Both the position numbers and the translations under genes were made by a program. From a virus, in IMG/VR virus record IMGVR_UViG_3300027971_000211, positions 1-24,771 of that record: a stretch of 24,771 bases of DNA; one strand, 5' to 3'. Positions 16,624-23,551 of this stretch are shown piece by piece. The notes beneath the pieces were generated by a model that saw nothing but the letters and a program-made list of their open reading frames with translations, did not search any database and had not been told where the DNA came from. The number at the start of each line of letters is the position of its first letter. Position 1 is the stretch's first letter.

Positions 16624-18155
16624 TGGAATACTCACTCTCTAGTTCACTTGTCGGAGGATCTGGATCAATCAACCCAGATGCGTCATCGCTGGATCTCCAG
16701 TTTGCTGCTGACAAGACACTCACTGCGCGTAAAGGGCCGACACCTGTGTTTACTAGGGCAAGCACAGCCACATATCTTGCACCTCAATTAAGTATTGATG
16801 GCTACCTTCTTGATAGTATTTATAATTCACAAAATGCTGTTTATCCATCATTTACTGTTTCATATAATGGAACTCAATGGCAGATAGCTAAAGATAACGA
16901 CCCAGAATCTCAAAATATATATTATGCTGCTGCTGGAAATGAATCAACTCCAGACAAGGCAGATTGGTCAGCATCTGGATCAAGTCCAGTAATAAAAACA
17001 TCATCCAGTATTGTTTATAGTGCTGCAATAAACGCTGCTCGTTTTGAACATGAACCACTAACTGCATTAAGTAAGGGATTACTAATTGAAGAATCACGCA
17101 CTAATCAAACAGCATATAGCACCAAATTTAGCAATAGTTATTCTAGTTACTGGAATAGCACAGCAAATAATGTAACAGCAGTTGATTTAGTGGCGACAAG
17201 TCCAAGTGGAACAGGATTATCATCTAGTTCAATTACTGAGATTGCTGGCGTTATGCTTACACGCCACATCCATGAAACAACTGGAGCATTTACTCCAGCA
17301 GCAAATACTGCATACACAATGAGCGCGTGGGTAAAACAACCACCATCTGATCCAGTGCGATATGTTCAACTTGCATTCTGGATTGCTGGATTTGGTTCTA
17401 CTGCCTACATGAATTATGATATTCAGAATGGAACAGTTGGCACTGGTGGGGCTGGAATTACAGCATCATCTATCACCGCATATCCAAATGGATGGTATAG
17501 GATTACCGCTACCGCAACAAGTGTAGCAAGTCCAGCAGCAAGTGGATTTCAGTTAGGATTCTCCACATCATCGAGTGCGGTGAGGACTGAGGCATACACT
17601 GTTGTATCTCCGCTCAAGTCGATTTATCTCTGGGGCGCACAGGTTGAGCGGGGGGCATTTGCTACTAGCTATATCCCAACAACTACCACATCCCTTACAC
17701 GCTCCGCTGACGTTTGCAGCATTACTGGATCTGATTTTACTGGAATGTGGAATCGTTTTGCTGGAACAGGAATCGCAAGCATTAGTAGTATGTATTCAAA
17801 TTCTGGACGTTTTGTTGCAAATAATATCGGAGCTAGAGCATTGGAAGTTTACAAAAACGGTGGTAATACTTTGTTCCTTGAGGCTGGTGGCGGAGGAGTA
17901 ATAGAAAGACAGATTTCAAATTCATCTACAGTTCCATTCAAAGCAGGAGTAGCGTATGCTATAGATGACTACCAAGGATCATTTAATGGAACGCTAGGTG
18001 GAGTTGATACAGATACTGGCGGAACCATTCCAAATGCCACATCGCTTAATATAGGCAATTTAAATAATGGTAATTTTCTCAATGGAACTATTTCATCAAT
18101 ACGTTACTTCAAGAAACGTCTACCAAATGCTAAACTCCAATCACTAACCACATGA
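16623..18155 (+). CDS. Lectin-like tail fibre / appendage protein
   Basis: The protein has 510 aa. It contains FTRASTATY (43-51), NAARFEHEPLT (137-147) and GLLIEESRTN (152-161), three signatures that occur together in many phage tail and structural proteins. A jelly-roll, carbohydrate-binding-like region follows, ending in LWGAQVERGAFATSYIPTTT. The last 130 residues resemble a LamG/concanavalin-type domain ending NGTISSIRYFKKRLP. It probably binds host surface glycans. A W-rich stretch of about 75 residues separates the first two signatures, which are usually much closer. The start overlaps the adaptor stop by three bases. Confidence 0.75.
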   Translation: MEYSLSSSLVGGSGSINPDASSLDLQFAADKTLTARKGPTPVFTRASTATYLAPQLSIDGYLLDSIYNSQNAVYPSFTVSYNGTQWQIAKDNDPESQNIYYAAAGNESTPDKADWSASGSSPVIKTSSSIVYSAAINAARFEHEPLTALSKGLLIEESRTNQTAYSTKFSNSYSSYWNSTANNVTAVDLVATSPSGTGLSSSSITEIAGVMLTRHIHETTGAFTPAANTAYTMSAWVKQPPSDPVRYVQLAFWIAGFGSTAYMNYDIQNGTVGTGGAGITASSITAYPNGWYRITATATSVASPAASGFQLGFSTSSSAVRTEAYTVVSPLKSIYLWGAQVERGAFATSYIPTTTTSLTRSADVCSITGSDFTGMWNRFAGTGIASISSMYSNSGRFVANNIGARALEVYKNGGNTLFLEAGGGGVIERQISNSSTVPFKAGVAYAIDDYQGSFNGTLGGVDTDTGGTIPNATSLNIGNLNNGNFLNGTISSIRYFKKRLPNAKLQSLTT

Positions 18156-18802
18156 TTGATTATCTTCTCAAAAAGATCTGCACGAAATGTGGTATTGAAA
18201 AGGATATTGCAAGTTTTAGTGTTGATAAGCAAAAGAAAGATGGTATTGTTTCGCACTGCAAGGAGTGTTGTCGTCTCGCTTCTAAAAAACACTACAGAAA
18301 TAATATTTCTTATTACCAGACTCGAAATAAAAAATTCTACGCTAATCTTTCTTCTGAAAAGAAGACTCAATATTGGGTTTCTTGCAACTCCAAAGAATCA
18401 ACAAAAATCAAACGATTGGAATGGCAGCAAGAAAACAAAGACAAGGTACGTGTTTACACTCAAAAATGGTATTCTAAAGCCATACCTGAAGTTTTGTCTC
18501 AAAAACGAAAAGATTATCGAAAGAAAAATCCTGAAGTATTTGCTAGGCACTCTGTAAAAAGAAGGTCTTCAGAAAAGGCTGCTACGCCGTTATGGGTAAC
18601 GGATGAGGATAAGGAAAAAACCAAATTGATTTATTTAAAGCGAGATTTCATAAATGAAGTGACTGGGATAAAACATGAAGTTGACCACATCTACCCAATA
18701 CAAGGTAAATATTCTTGTGGGCTACATGTTTATTGGAATCTTCGTATAATAACAGCCACTGAAAACAGAAGCAAAAAGAACTCTATACCTTGTTATGTGT
18801 GA
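18152..18802 (+). CDS. HNH endonuclease with N-terminal zinc finger
   Basis: The protein has 216 aa. Zinc knuckles C10-TK-C13 and C36-KE-C39 lie at the N-terminus. A long lysine- and tyrosine-rich helical linker follows. The C-terminal nuclease has HEVDHIYPIQG (D178, H179), then H192, N196 in YWNLRIITATEN and N205, with a trailing KKN. This is the HNH / beta-beta-alpha-metal pattern. Such genes are often free-standing homing endonucleases or packaging-linked nicking enzymes. It sits far from terL, between the fibre and lysis genes, which favours a mobile, homing-like gene. The composition is richer in A/T than the flanking capsid genes. The start overlaps the fibre stop (ATGA). Confidence 0.85.
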   Translation: MIDYLLKKICTKCGIEKDIASFSVDKQKKDGIVSHCKECCRLASKKHYRNNISYYQTRNKKFYANLSSEKKTQYWVSCNSKESTKIKRLEWQQENKDKVRVYTQKWYSKAIPEVLSQKRKDYRKKNPEVFARHSVKRRSSEKAATPLWVTDEDKEKTKLIYLKRDFINEVTGIKHEVDHIYPIQGKYSCGLHVYWNLRIITATENRSKKNSIPCYV

Positions 18803-19124
18803 TTATATTTTGAAATTCCCAAGCAAATCAGTAGCTGAACAATTTGGTATTTCCAATGGATTCGCACATCTTGACGAAAAGTCTGACGTAGTTGTCTCGT
18901 CTCTAGCATCCCATACTCACGCACTATGCGAGATCGGCGAGCATAACGGTGACGGCAACTTCTGGGTTCTTTTCCGCGACCTTGTTGGCATCCCGATTCC
19001 AGAAGGCGGCGAGCAGTTTATCTACTGGTCATCCAACATGGCGATCACAGACGATGCAGGAAGCGAGATCTCCATACCTCGTCCAGAATTTAACCCTGAC
19101 GTACCCAGCGTTTTCTGGGCATGA
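18795..19124 (+). CDS. 109-aa protein of unknown function
   Basis: The protein begins MCDYILKFPSKSVAEQFGIS and overlaps the HNH stop by eight bases. It shows two beta-like parts: VVVSSLASHTHALCEIGEHN and GNFWVLFRDLVGIPIPEGGEQF. Its end is PEFNPDVPSVFWA. GC content is higher than in the HNH gene, so it belongs to the phage backbone rather than to the HNH insert. It resembles the uncharacterised small proteins often placed before holins, but I cannot assign a family. The overlap suggests translational coupling with the HNH gene. Confidence 0.6.
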   Translation: MCDYILKFPSKSVAEQFGISNGFAHLDEKSDVVVSSLASHTHALCEIGEHNGDGNFWVLFRDLVGIPIPEGGEQFIYWSSNMAITDDAGSEISIPRPEFNPDVPSVFWA

Positions 19125-19130
19125 TTTCTT

Positions 19131-19259
19131 ATGAAAGCAAAAAAAACAACTAAGAAGATGGCAAAATCCATGCCAAAAATGACGATGGCTCAACATAAAA
19201 AAATGATGGGTAAGCATGAAAAGTCTAAGTATGGCAAAAAAGGTAAAGGAATGTGCTAA
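19131..19259 (+). CDS. 42-aa Lys/Met-rich small protein
   Basis: This short ORF begins MKAKKTTKKMAKSMPKMTMA and ends KKGKGMC with the stop TAA, which overlaps the following ATG by one base (TAATG). Lysine makes up more than a third of the residues and Met is frequent. The tight packing between two other genes supports translation. The function is unknown. It shares its first four residues and its composition with the 48-aa protein at 7321. Confidence 0.55.
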   Translation: MKAKKTTKKMAKSMPKMTMAQHKKMMGKHEKSKYGKKGKGMC

Positions 19260-19408
19260 TGAAAACTACTATTCTAGGAATCCTCACTATCGTTGGCGCA
19301 GTTGTGTCTGCTGCCACTCAATTTCTCACTTCTGGGTCTATTGACCTGCTGTCCATCGTTCCCGCTGTCACGGCTGGTTTAGGACTAATTAAGGCCAAAG
19401 ATCAGTGA
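19259..19408 (+). CDS. 49-aa membrane protein, holin candidate
   Basis: The protein has 49 aa and two hydrophobic segments: residues 4-20 (TILGILTIVGAVVSAAT) and 29-44 (DLLSIVPAVTAGLGLI). They are separated by a short polar turn and followed by a charged end, KAKDQ. Tiny two-segment proteins ending 'TAGLGLIKAKD' are typical of phage holin-like proteins beside endolysins. The gene is one gene before a second small membrane protein and two before the M15 peptidase. Holin function is inferred from topology and context. Confidence 0.65.
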   Translation: MKTTILGILTIVGAVVSAATQFLTSGSIDLLSIVPAVTAGLGLIKAKDQ

Positions 19409-19409
19409 C

Positions 19410-19580
19410 ATGAATGACCATTTCAAGAATGTAATGCATGGGGTATTTGGCACTATCATGCCGACAATCGGCTTGGTTACATCCATGCAGGAGCAGCTTG
19501 AGTATGGTCTTCGCATCACATCCTTGATTATTGGTATACTTGTCGGCATTTTGTCATTGACAAAAATAATCAAGAAGTAA
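19410..19580 (+). CDS. 56-aa membrane protein, second holin or spanin-like candidate
   Basis: The protein has 56 aa. Residues 35-52 form a strong transmembrane helix (RITSLIIGILVGILSLTK) followed by a short basic tail, IIKK. The N-terminal third (HGVFGTIMPTIGLVTSM) is moderately hydrophobic and could be a second, weaker segment. It starts one base after the stop of the first membrane protein and ends 10 bases before the endolysin. It may be a holin, an antiholin or another lysis accessory factor. No lipobox is visible, so an o-spanin is unlikely. Confidence 0.65.
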   Translation: MNDHFKNVMHGVFGTIMPTIGLVTSMQEQLEYGLRITSLIIGILVGILSLTKIIKK

Positions 19581-19590
19581 CCATCCCGAT

Positions 19591-20154
19591 ATGACATTCA
19601 GCGCAATATGCGAACTGCAAGAAAAGGTTGGTGCTCATGTTGATGGATTTTGGGGGCCAAAGAGCATTGAGGCTTGCCAGAAGCACTTAAAGAGCCTTTA
19701 CCCAAAGGTTAATCATTGGCCCAAGTCAGATGGTGAAAGTCTATTAGCTTTCTATGGTAGGCCCGGTGATGAATCAAAACTCGTATCCATAGGAGTTTCT
19801 CACTTAAACATTGAGTACGATGGATCTCCAGTATCTGTTATTCGATGCCATGAGCGAGTTGGGAAATCCCTATTCAAAGTCTTGACTGATATCAGTGAAT
19901 CCAAAGATAAAGGCGTGTTGAAAGAATATGCTGGAGTTTTCAACAATCGCCCCATGAGGAATGGAAGACTTCCATCTCTCCACGCTAGGGGTGCTGCTAT
20001 TGACCTAGATCCAAGCAGGAATGACAATATGGCTCATTGGCCGGCTAAGTCATCGATGCCACTTTCTGTGATGGAAGCGTTTGCGAGAGAGGGATGGTTA
20101 TCTGCTGGAGCATGGTGGGGTCGAGATGCAATGCATTTCCAAGCAACCCAATAA
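19591..20154 (+). CDS. Endolysin: M15-type peptidase with binding-domain-like N-terminus
   Basis: The protein has 187 aa. The catalytic part carries SLHARGAAIDLD (H131, D138) and the C-terminal RDAMHFQ (H182), the zinc ligands of the M15 D-Ala-D-Ala / L-Ala-D-Glu peptidase family. The N-terminal 35 residues (LQEKVGAHVDGFWGPKSIEA) look like a partial peptidoglycan-binding repeat. It would cut the peptide stems of the cell wall. No signal peptide is visible, so export depends on the two upstream membrane proteins. All zinc ligands are present. Confidence 0.85.
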   Translation: MTFSAICELQEKVGAHVDGFWGPKSIEACQKHLKSLYPKVNHWPKSDGESLLAFYGRPGDESKLVSIGVSHLNIEYDGSPVSVIRCHERVGKSLFKVLTDISESKDKGVLKEYAGVFNNRPMRNGRLPSLHARGAAIDLDPSRNDNMAHWPAKSSMPLSVMEAFAREGWLSAGAWWGRDAMHFQATQ

Positions 20155-20159
20155 TAACT

Positions 20160-20459
20160 ATGAAAATCCCTAAATCGGTATTGATTGGAGGGGTTAAATT
20201 CAAGATTCGCATTAAGAAAATGGAGTCTTGGGGTGAAATGCACTTTGACGATAAGGAGATTTACCTGTCAAAAAATGCTATTCTGAAAGAAGATATTTTC
20301 CTTGACACACTTCGCCATGAGATGCTTCATGCGTCATTGTCAGTCGCTGGAACATCATGGAGTGAGAAATATGACGAAGAATCCATAGTTCGTGCGATTG
20401 AGAATATCTTCTTTCCTGCGTTTAAATCAATCAAAAATCAAATTAGCGATGGCATTTAA
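20160..20459 (+). CDS. Small HExxH metalloprotein
   Basis: The protein has 99 aa. The start used is the ATG at 20160, five bases after the endolysin stop; longer in-frame options would run inside the endolysin gene. Residues 53-57 form the zinc motif H-E-M-L-H within LDTLRHEMLHASLS, with acidic residues in YDEESIVRAIENIFF that could supply a third ligand. The N-terminus is a small beta sheet (IPKSVLIGGVKFKIRIKK). It resembles small SprT- or zincin-like phage proteins. It may be a peptidase, but it could be non-catalytic. It overlaps the next gene by 11 bases. Confidence 0.7.
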   Translation: MKIPKSVLIGGVKFKIRIKKMESWGEMHFDDKEIYLSKNAILKEDIFLDTLRHEMLHASLSVAGTSWSEKYDEESIVRAIENIFFPAFKSIKNQISDGI

Positions 20460-21177
20460 GAAATTCCTAGTATGTGCTGATAATCACGGGCATCTTGTGA
20501 ACCAGGAGTGCAAGAAGAAGTTCATAGACTTCAAGAAAGAGTGGAAGCCTAATTACACCATTTGCTTGGGAGATATTTGGGATATGAATGGACTCCGTAG
20601 GTCTGCTGATGACGAGGAGAAGCGCGAGGGCATTTCTGCTGACTTCAAGGCTGGAATTGAGTTTCTTGACATTGGGTTTGATTACCTAACGCTAGGAAAC
20701 CACGATGCAAGGCTCTGGGAGGCCGCTGAAGGCGCAGCAAATGGAATCCTGCGTGAATCCTGCCAAGAGCTTGTAAAGTGCGTCACAAGCGAGTTTAAGA
20801 AGCGAAAAATCAAATGGGTTCCATACAATGTCAATTCGTATTTGCAACTTCCCGAAGGAGGGCCAAAACTTATTCATGGATTTTTAACTGGAATTAATCC
20901 CGCTAGGGCGCATTTTGAGAGGTTTGGAAGTTGCTTATTCGGCCATGTCCACGCTCCTTCATCATATATTGCAAAGCATATTGACCAAGGGCAAGCATAC
21001 GCCTTACCATGCATGGCGGATATTGAGTCACTAAAGTACGCTGAACGCTATCCCAATCGCCTTGGATGGCGTAATGGTTGGGGATTTGGCACCATCAATG
21101 ATAAGACTGGCAAATGGTCTTTCTGGAATGTAACCAAGGAAGACGGGTCTTACATCTCACCAATGGGAATTTTGTAA
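20449..21177 (+). CDS. Metallophosphoesterase (calcineurin-like)
   Basis: The protein has 242 aa, starting at the ATG that overlaps the upstream stop by 11 bases. All family motifs are visible: D11-x-H13 in CADNHGH, GD42 in LGDIWDM, GNHD at 83-86, H143 in KLIHGF, and GH166-V-H168. These residues bind two metal ions and hydrolyse phosphoester bonds. The substrate cannot be told from sequence; phage members act on nucleic acids, nucleotides or phosphoproteins. It looks intact. Confidence 0.85.
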   Translation: MAFKKFLVCADNHGHLVNQECKKKFIDFKKEWKPNYTICLGDIWDMNGLRRSADDEEKREGISADFKAGIEFLDIGFDYLTLGNHDARLWEAAEGAANGILRESCQELVKCVTSEFKKRKIKWVPYNVNSYLQLPEGGPKLIHGFLTGINPARAHFERFGSCLFGHVHAPSSYIAKHIDQGQAYALPCMADIESLKYAERYPNRLGWRNGWGFGTINDKTGKWSFWNVTKEDGSYISPMGIL

Positions 21178-21183
21178 TATATT

Positions 21184-21417
21184 ATGAAACACAGCACAAA
21201 AAAAGCACTATCAAGCCTTGATTTCGCAATCGCAGAGTGTACCCGGCCATCTAAAATGGATGATGAGTTTACACTATCCGAGTATATCGTTAAATCAAAA
21301 ATGCCACGAAGTACGGCTCAACAACATCTTGACAATCTTGTAAGGAGTGGAGTCTTGAGCAAGAGGAAGATTTCCATTGATGGGTCTATGTGCAACTTGT
21401 TCAAGAAAACCTGCTAA
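21184..21417 (+). CDS. Winged-helix DNA-binding protein
   Basis: The protein has 77 aa. It contains a helix-turn-helix, SEYIVKSKMPRSTAQQHLDN, followed by LVRSGVLSKRKISIDG, which has the shape of a small winged helix with its beta wing. It is the last plus-strand gene and its stop overlaps that of the convergent helicase-loader gene by four bases. Its position at the border between late and early regions is a natural place for a regulator, but no operator is visible. It is not recognised as a known repressor. Confidence 0.7.
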   Translation: MKHSTKKALSSLDFAIAECTRPSKMDDEFTLSEYIVKSKMPRSTAQQHLDNLVRSGVLSKRKISIDGSMCNLFKKTC

Positions 21418-21995
21418 ATTGCAGATTGCTTCCGATAGCTTTCCCAATCAAAGTGTAACCCAAGTCCGTTTTCTCTGATCCTGTCAAGTATCGCTGGAGA
21501 CATTGCTTGTGCAAATTTCTCTCTTGAGTAGTTTGAAATCAGCATTGTTGGTCTGCCATCAGCATATCTTGCATCAATGATCGAGGTTAGCTTGCGATCC
21601 TCAAAAGAAGTCTCTCCGCGCTCTTGAATCTCATCAATGACTAGAAATGCCGCTTCTGAATACTTCTTTACAACTTGCATCTCAGACATCTCAGCCTTGG
21701 GAGAGAATGATTCACGAAGCTCCATGAAGAGCATAACGGCTGTTGTGTAGTAACATGGCCTTGACTTGCGAATTGATGACATTCCAACAGCAGGAAACTC
21801 ATCTCTTGGCATCGTACAAGCCTTTGCGAGTTCATAAGCCATGCGAGACTTGCCTGTGCCATTGGTTCCGTAGGTTACGAGTATTCCGCCAGATTCGACT
21901 ATTGGCTTGCTCTTATTAAATGCTTCATGCCACTTGTCTCCCACGGGAGGTGCTGCGTCTTTGTATCGTTCTGGAAATCCTTTTAGAATGTTCAT
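21414..21995 (-). CDS. DnaC-like helicase loader ATPase
   Basis: The protein has 193 aa. Walker A is YGTNGTGKS (42-50), Walker B is FLVIDEI (117-123), sensor 1 is LISN (152-155) and the arginine finger is in ILDRIREN (R172). This is the DnaC/IstB AAA+ arrangement, reduced at the N-terminus. It would load a replicative helicase at the phage origin. No helicase gene is seen in this window, so it either lies beyond the right edge or is the host's. It starts with an ATG four bases after the stop of the gene at 22000. Confidence 0.85.
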   Translation of the reverse strand: MNILKGFPERYKDAAPPVGDKWHEAFNKSKPIVESGGILVTYGTNGTGKSRMAYELAKACTMPRDEFPAVGMSSIRKSRPCYYTTAVMLFMELRESFSPKAEMSEMQVVKKYSEAAFLVIDEIQERGETSFEDRKLTSIIDARYADGRPTMLISNYSREKFAQAMSPAILDRIRENGLGLHFDWESYRKQSAI

Positions 21996-21999
21996 TGTG

Positions 22000-22422
22000 T
22001 TAGTATTTGTTCAAGATGTTCGTGATTGAATACTTCTTCCTCATGTCAATCAATGCCAATTTGTCAACTGGCTGAGTTTTCTCAATCTTTTCTGACTCCT
22101 CTGTGCGAATTAACCTCTCAATCGCCTTTGATTCAGTGCATTTAAGCCTCTTAGCAAGTCTCTGTACCCGCTGGTAAGTCTCAACCGTTAGCCTTAAAGC
22201 AACTTGAACTCCACGTTCCTCTGGGGGCATTGGGTCACGCCCACCAACAAACCTAAACTTCTTCATGTCCTCGCGGGACATCTTTGTCTTGGTTCCTGTG
22301 ATGCGTTTCAAAGGTTTCCCAATCGCCTCTTCCCAAGAATGATCGCTCTGATTGCTGCCTTGGGTTGTCGAAAAGCCTTCTGATTGGGTTGTTTCTCCAT
22401 CCATATCCGTATTCTCCATCAT
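22000..22422 (-). CDS. Ribbon-helix-helix-like protein
   Basis: The protein has 140 aa from the ATG at 22422; an upstream TTG at 22443 would add seven residues. The N-terminal 60 residues are acidic and low-complexity. Residues about 68-105 (GVQVALRLTVETYQRVQRLA, then KRLKCTESKAIERLI) form a strand, helix and helix typical of a ribbon-helix-helix DNA-binding fold. It lies directly before the helicase loader, so it may bind an origin or act as a regulator. The assignment rests on pattern only. Confidence 0.65.
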   Translation of the reverse strand: MMENTDMDGETTQSEGFSTTQGSNQSDHSWEEAIGKPLKRITGTKTKMSREDMKKFRFVGGRDPMPPEERGVQVALRLTVETYQRVQRLAKRLKCTESKAIERLIRTEESEKIEKTQPVDKLALIDMRKKYSITNILNKY

Positions 22423-22497
22423 AATCGTCTGAGTCTTGGTCAAATTGATGTTGATTCATAGAGAGGCAAGTGATTTTTGTAACTCTATTATGAACAA

Positions 22498-22710
22498 TCA
22501 ATCATGGCAAGCAATTTTCTGTTGTGTTTTGTAGTAATTGTTCCTGCATCGTTGTTGCTGTGCAGCCCTTTTTTCTGGGTTAAGATAAGCCAGCTTCTTC
22601 ACTTCTGATATGCACCGAATGCATCGAGTTTTGTGACTCTCATAAAAGTGATTTGCTGGCTTATCTTGTTGGCATCTTCTGCACCATCGAGTTTCAATCG
22701 AGAAGGTCAT
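22498..22710 (-). CDS. Zinc-finger protein related to HNH N-termini
   Basis: The protein has 70 aa. C10-RR-C13 and C30-IR-C33 form a zinc finger with the same layout as the N-terminus of the HNH endonuclease at 18152. A positively charged helix LNPEKRAAQQQRCRNNYYK follows, as in HNH linkers. There is no HNH nuclease motif, so it is either a free-standing zinc finger or the shortened remains of an HNH gene. AAGAAGG lies eight to nine bases upstream of the ATG, a usable Shine-Dalgarno motif. The start overlaps the upstream gene's stop by 17 bases. Confidence 0.7.
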   Translation of the reverse strand: MTFSIETRWCRRCQQDKPANHFYESHKTRCIRCISEVKKLAYLNPEKRAAQQQRCRNNYYKTQQKIACHD

Positions 22711-23014
22711 CTTGAACCTTCTTCTTGAGATTATCCAAGTCTTGCCAAACTACGTTGAGCCGTTCAACGGCATCGCTTATTTGTCCTTCAAGCATCTCAT
22801 CGTATTCAAGATACATATCCCTCCAGCGTTTGGCCTCTTCTTGCCATAGATTGCGTTCATTAACAATATCGGAGTGTCCTTTTTGCCAAATGTGGCAACT
22901 ACGCACCGCCTCATCGCGTTCGGCAACAACTTCATCAATGCGCCGAAGCATCCGCAAGTAGTTTTCCTGATGTGCTTGCGCTCTTGATTTCCAGATTTCT
23001 AGTTCAGTTTTCAT
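22694..23014 (-). CDS. Coiled-coil early protein
   Basis: The protein has 106 aa from the ATG at 23014; an upstream TTG at 23062 would add 16 residues but overlap the previous gene by 59 bases, which is unlike its neighbours. The sequence is one long heptad-like helix: ELEIWKSRAQAHQENYLRML, then RRIDEVVAERDEAV and NERNLWQEEAKRWRDMY. It ends with a charged tail. The function is unknown. 'AERD' helices are common in small early genes of environmental phages. Confidence 0.65.
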   Translation of the reverse strand: MKTELEIWKSRAQAHQENYLRMLRRIDEVVAERDEAVRSCHIWQKGHSDIVNERNLWQEEAKRWRDMYLEYDEMLEGQISDAVERLNVVWQDLDNLKKKVQDDLLD

Positions 23015-23300
23015 CGTGTTGGGTTCGGTAAACTTTGTCGATTTCAGCAAGTGCTGAAACAACGCATTTTTGTGAAAGCGTAATGTTCCGCGCTATGTAA
23101 ATCTTCGCGCAGATCTTCCCTGCTTCTACGTATTTCTCTGCGAGTTGTTTTTGAAATAGCAGCTCGCTGAATAGTTCCTCCATCCGATCCGCTGCTTCTG
23201 CAATGGCTGCGTTGGCGACTCCTTCTTCGCTTTGTATATCATTGGCGAGAATTCTTAGTGCGCCGATAATTGTTTCTGTGCTGCTTCTCATATTTCCCAT
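23004..23300 (-). CDS. Small helical early protein
   Basis: The protein has 98 aa and contains ALRILANDIQSEEGVANAAI and AEAADRMEEL followed by a helical C-terminus. The phrase 'LRILAxDIQSExGVANAAIAEAADRMEEL' is one I recall from small proteins of environmental phages. Start choice: the ATG at 23300 overlaps the upstream gene by 13 bases, while a second ATG at 23291 gives the ATGA 4-bp overlap typical of this region and has GGGAA four bases upstream. The true start may be 23291 (95 aa). Function unknown. Confidence 0.65.
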   Translation of the reverse strand: MGNMRSSTETIIGALRILANDIQSEEGVANAAIAEAADRMEELFSELLFQKQLAEKYVEAGKICAKIYIARNITLSQKCVVSALAEIDKVYRTQHDEN

Positions 23301-23551
23301 GTTTGAGTTAGTCCATTATGACCACATTGTCCGCAGTCGTCTTTATCGTATTCCTGCTTACTGCATTGAAGTATTTGTAGCAGGTCGTACAATTCGACGC
23401 TGCCATCCACCAAGCCTTTTAATAGTTTGGCGCACAGAGCACTTTTGAAATCAAGAAGCACGTCGTCATCAAGATCATAGATACTCTCGTCGTTTACGGT
23501 TATGTACGTTCCCATGCAACCGCTGTATGCTTCGACTTTATATTTGCTCAT
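23288..23551 (-). CDS. 87-aa early protein with C-terminal CxxCxH
   Basis: The start is the ATG at 23551, which forms an ATGA overlap with the stop of the ABA-like gene. A strong GGAGGAGGA run lies a few bases before it, but that run also encodes Glu codons of the upstream gene. The protein is mixed alpha/beta: YKVEAYSGCMGTYITVNDES, then acidic DLDDDVLLDFKSALCAKLLK. It ends near D-C73-GQ-C76-G-H78. The three-residue metal-binding candidate is incomplete, so zinc binding is only possible. Function unknown. Confidence 0.65.
   Translation of the reverse strand: MSKYKVEAYSGCMGTYITVNDESIYDLDDDVLLDFKSALCAKLLKGLVDGSVELYDLLQILQCSKQEYDKDDCGQCGHNGLTQTWEI

Noticed and set aside
22253-22501. Minus-strand ORF of 82 codons overlapping the ribbon-helix-helix-like gene
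   Set aside because: It is in a different frame over the low-complexity start of that gene. The competing frame holds the recognisable DNA-binding pattern and ends next to the helicase loader.
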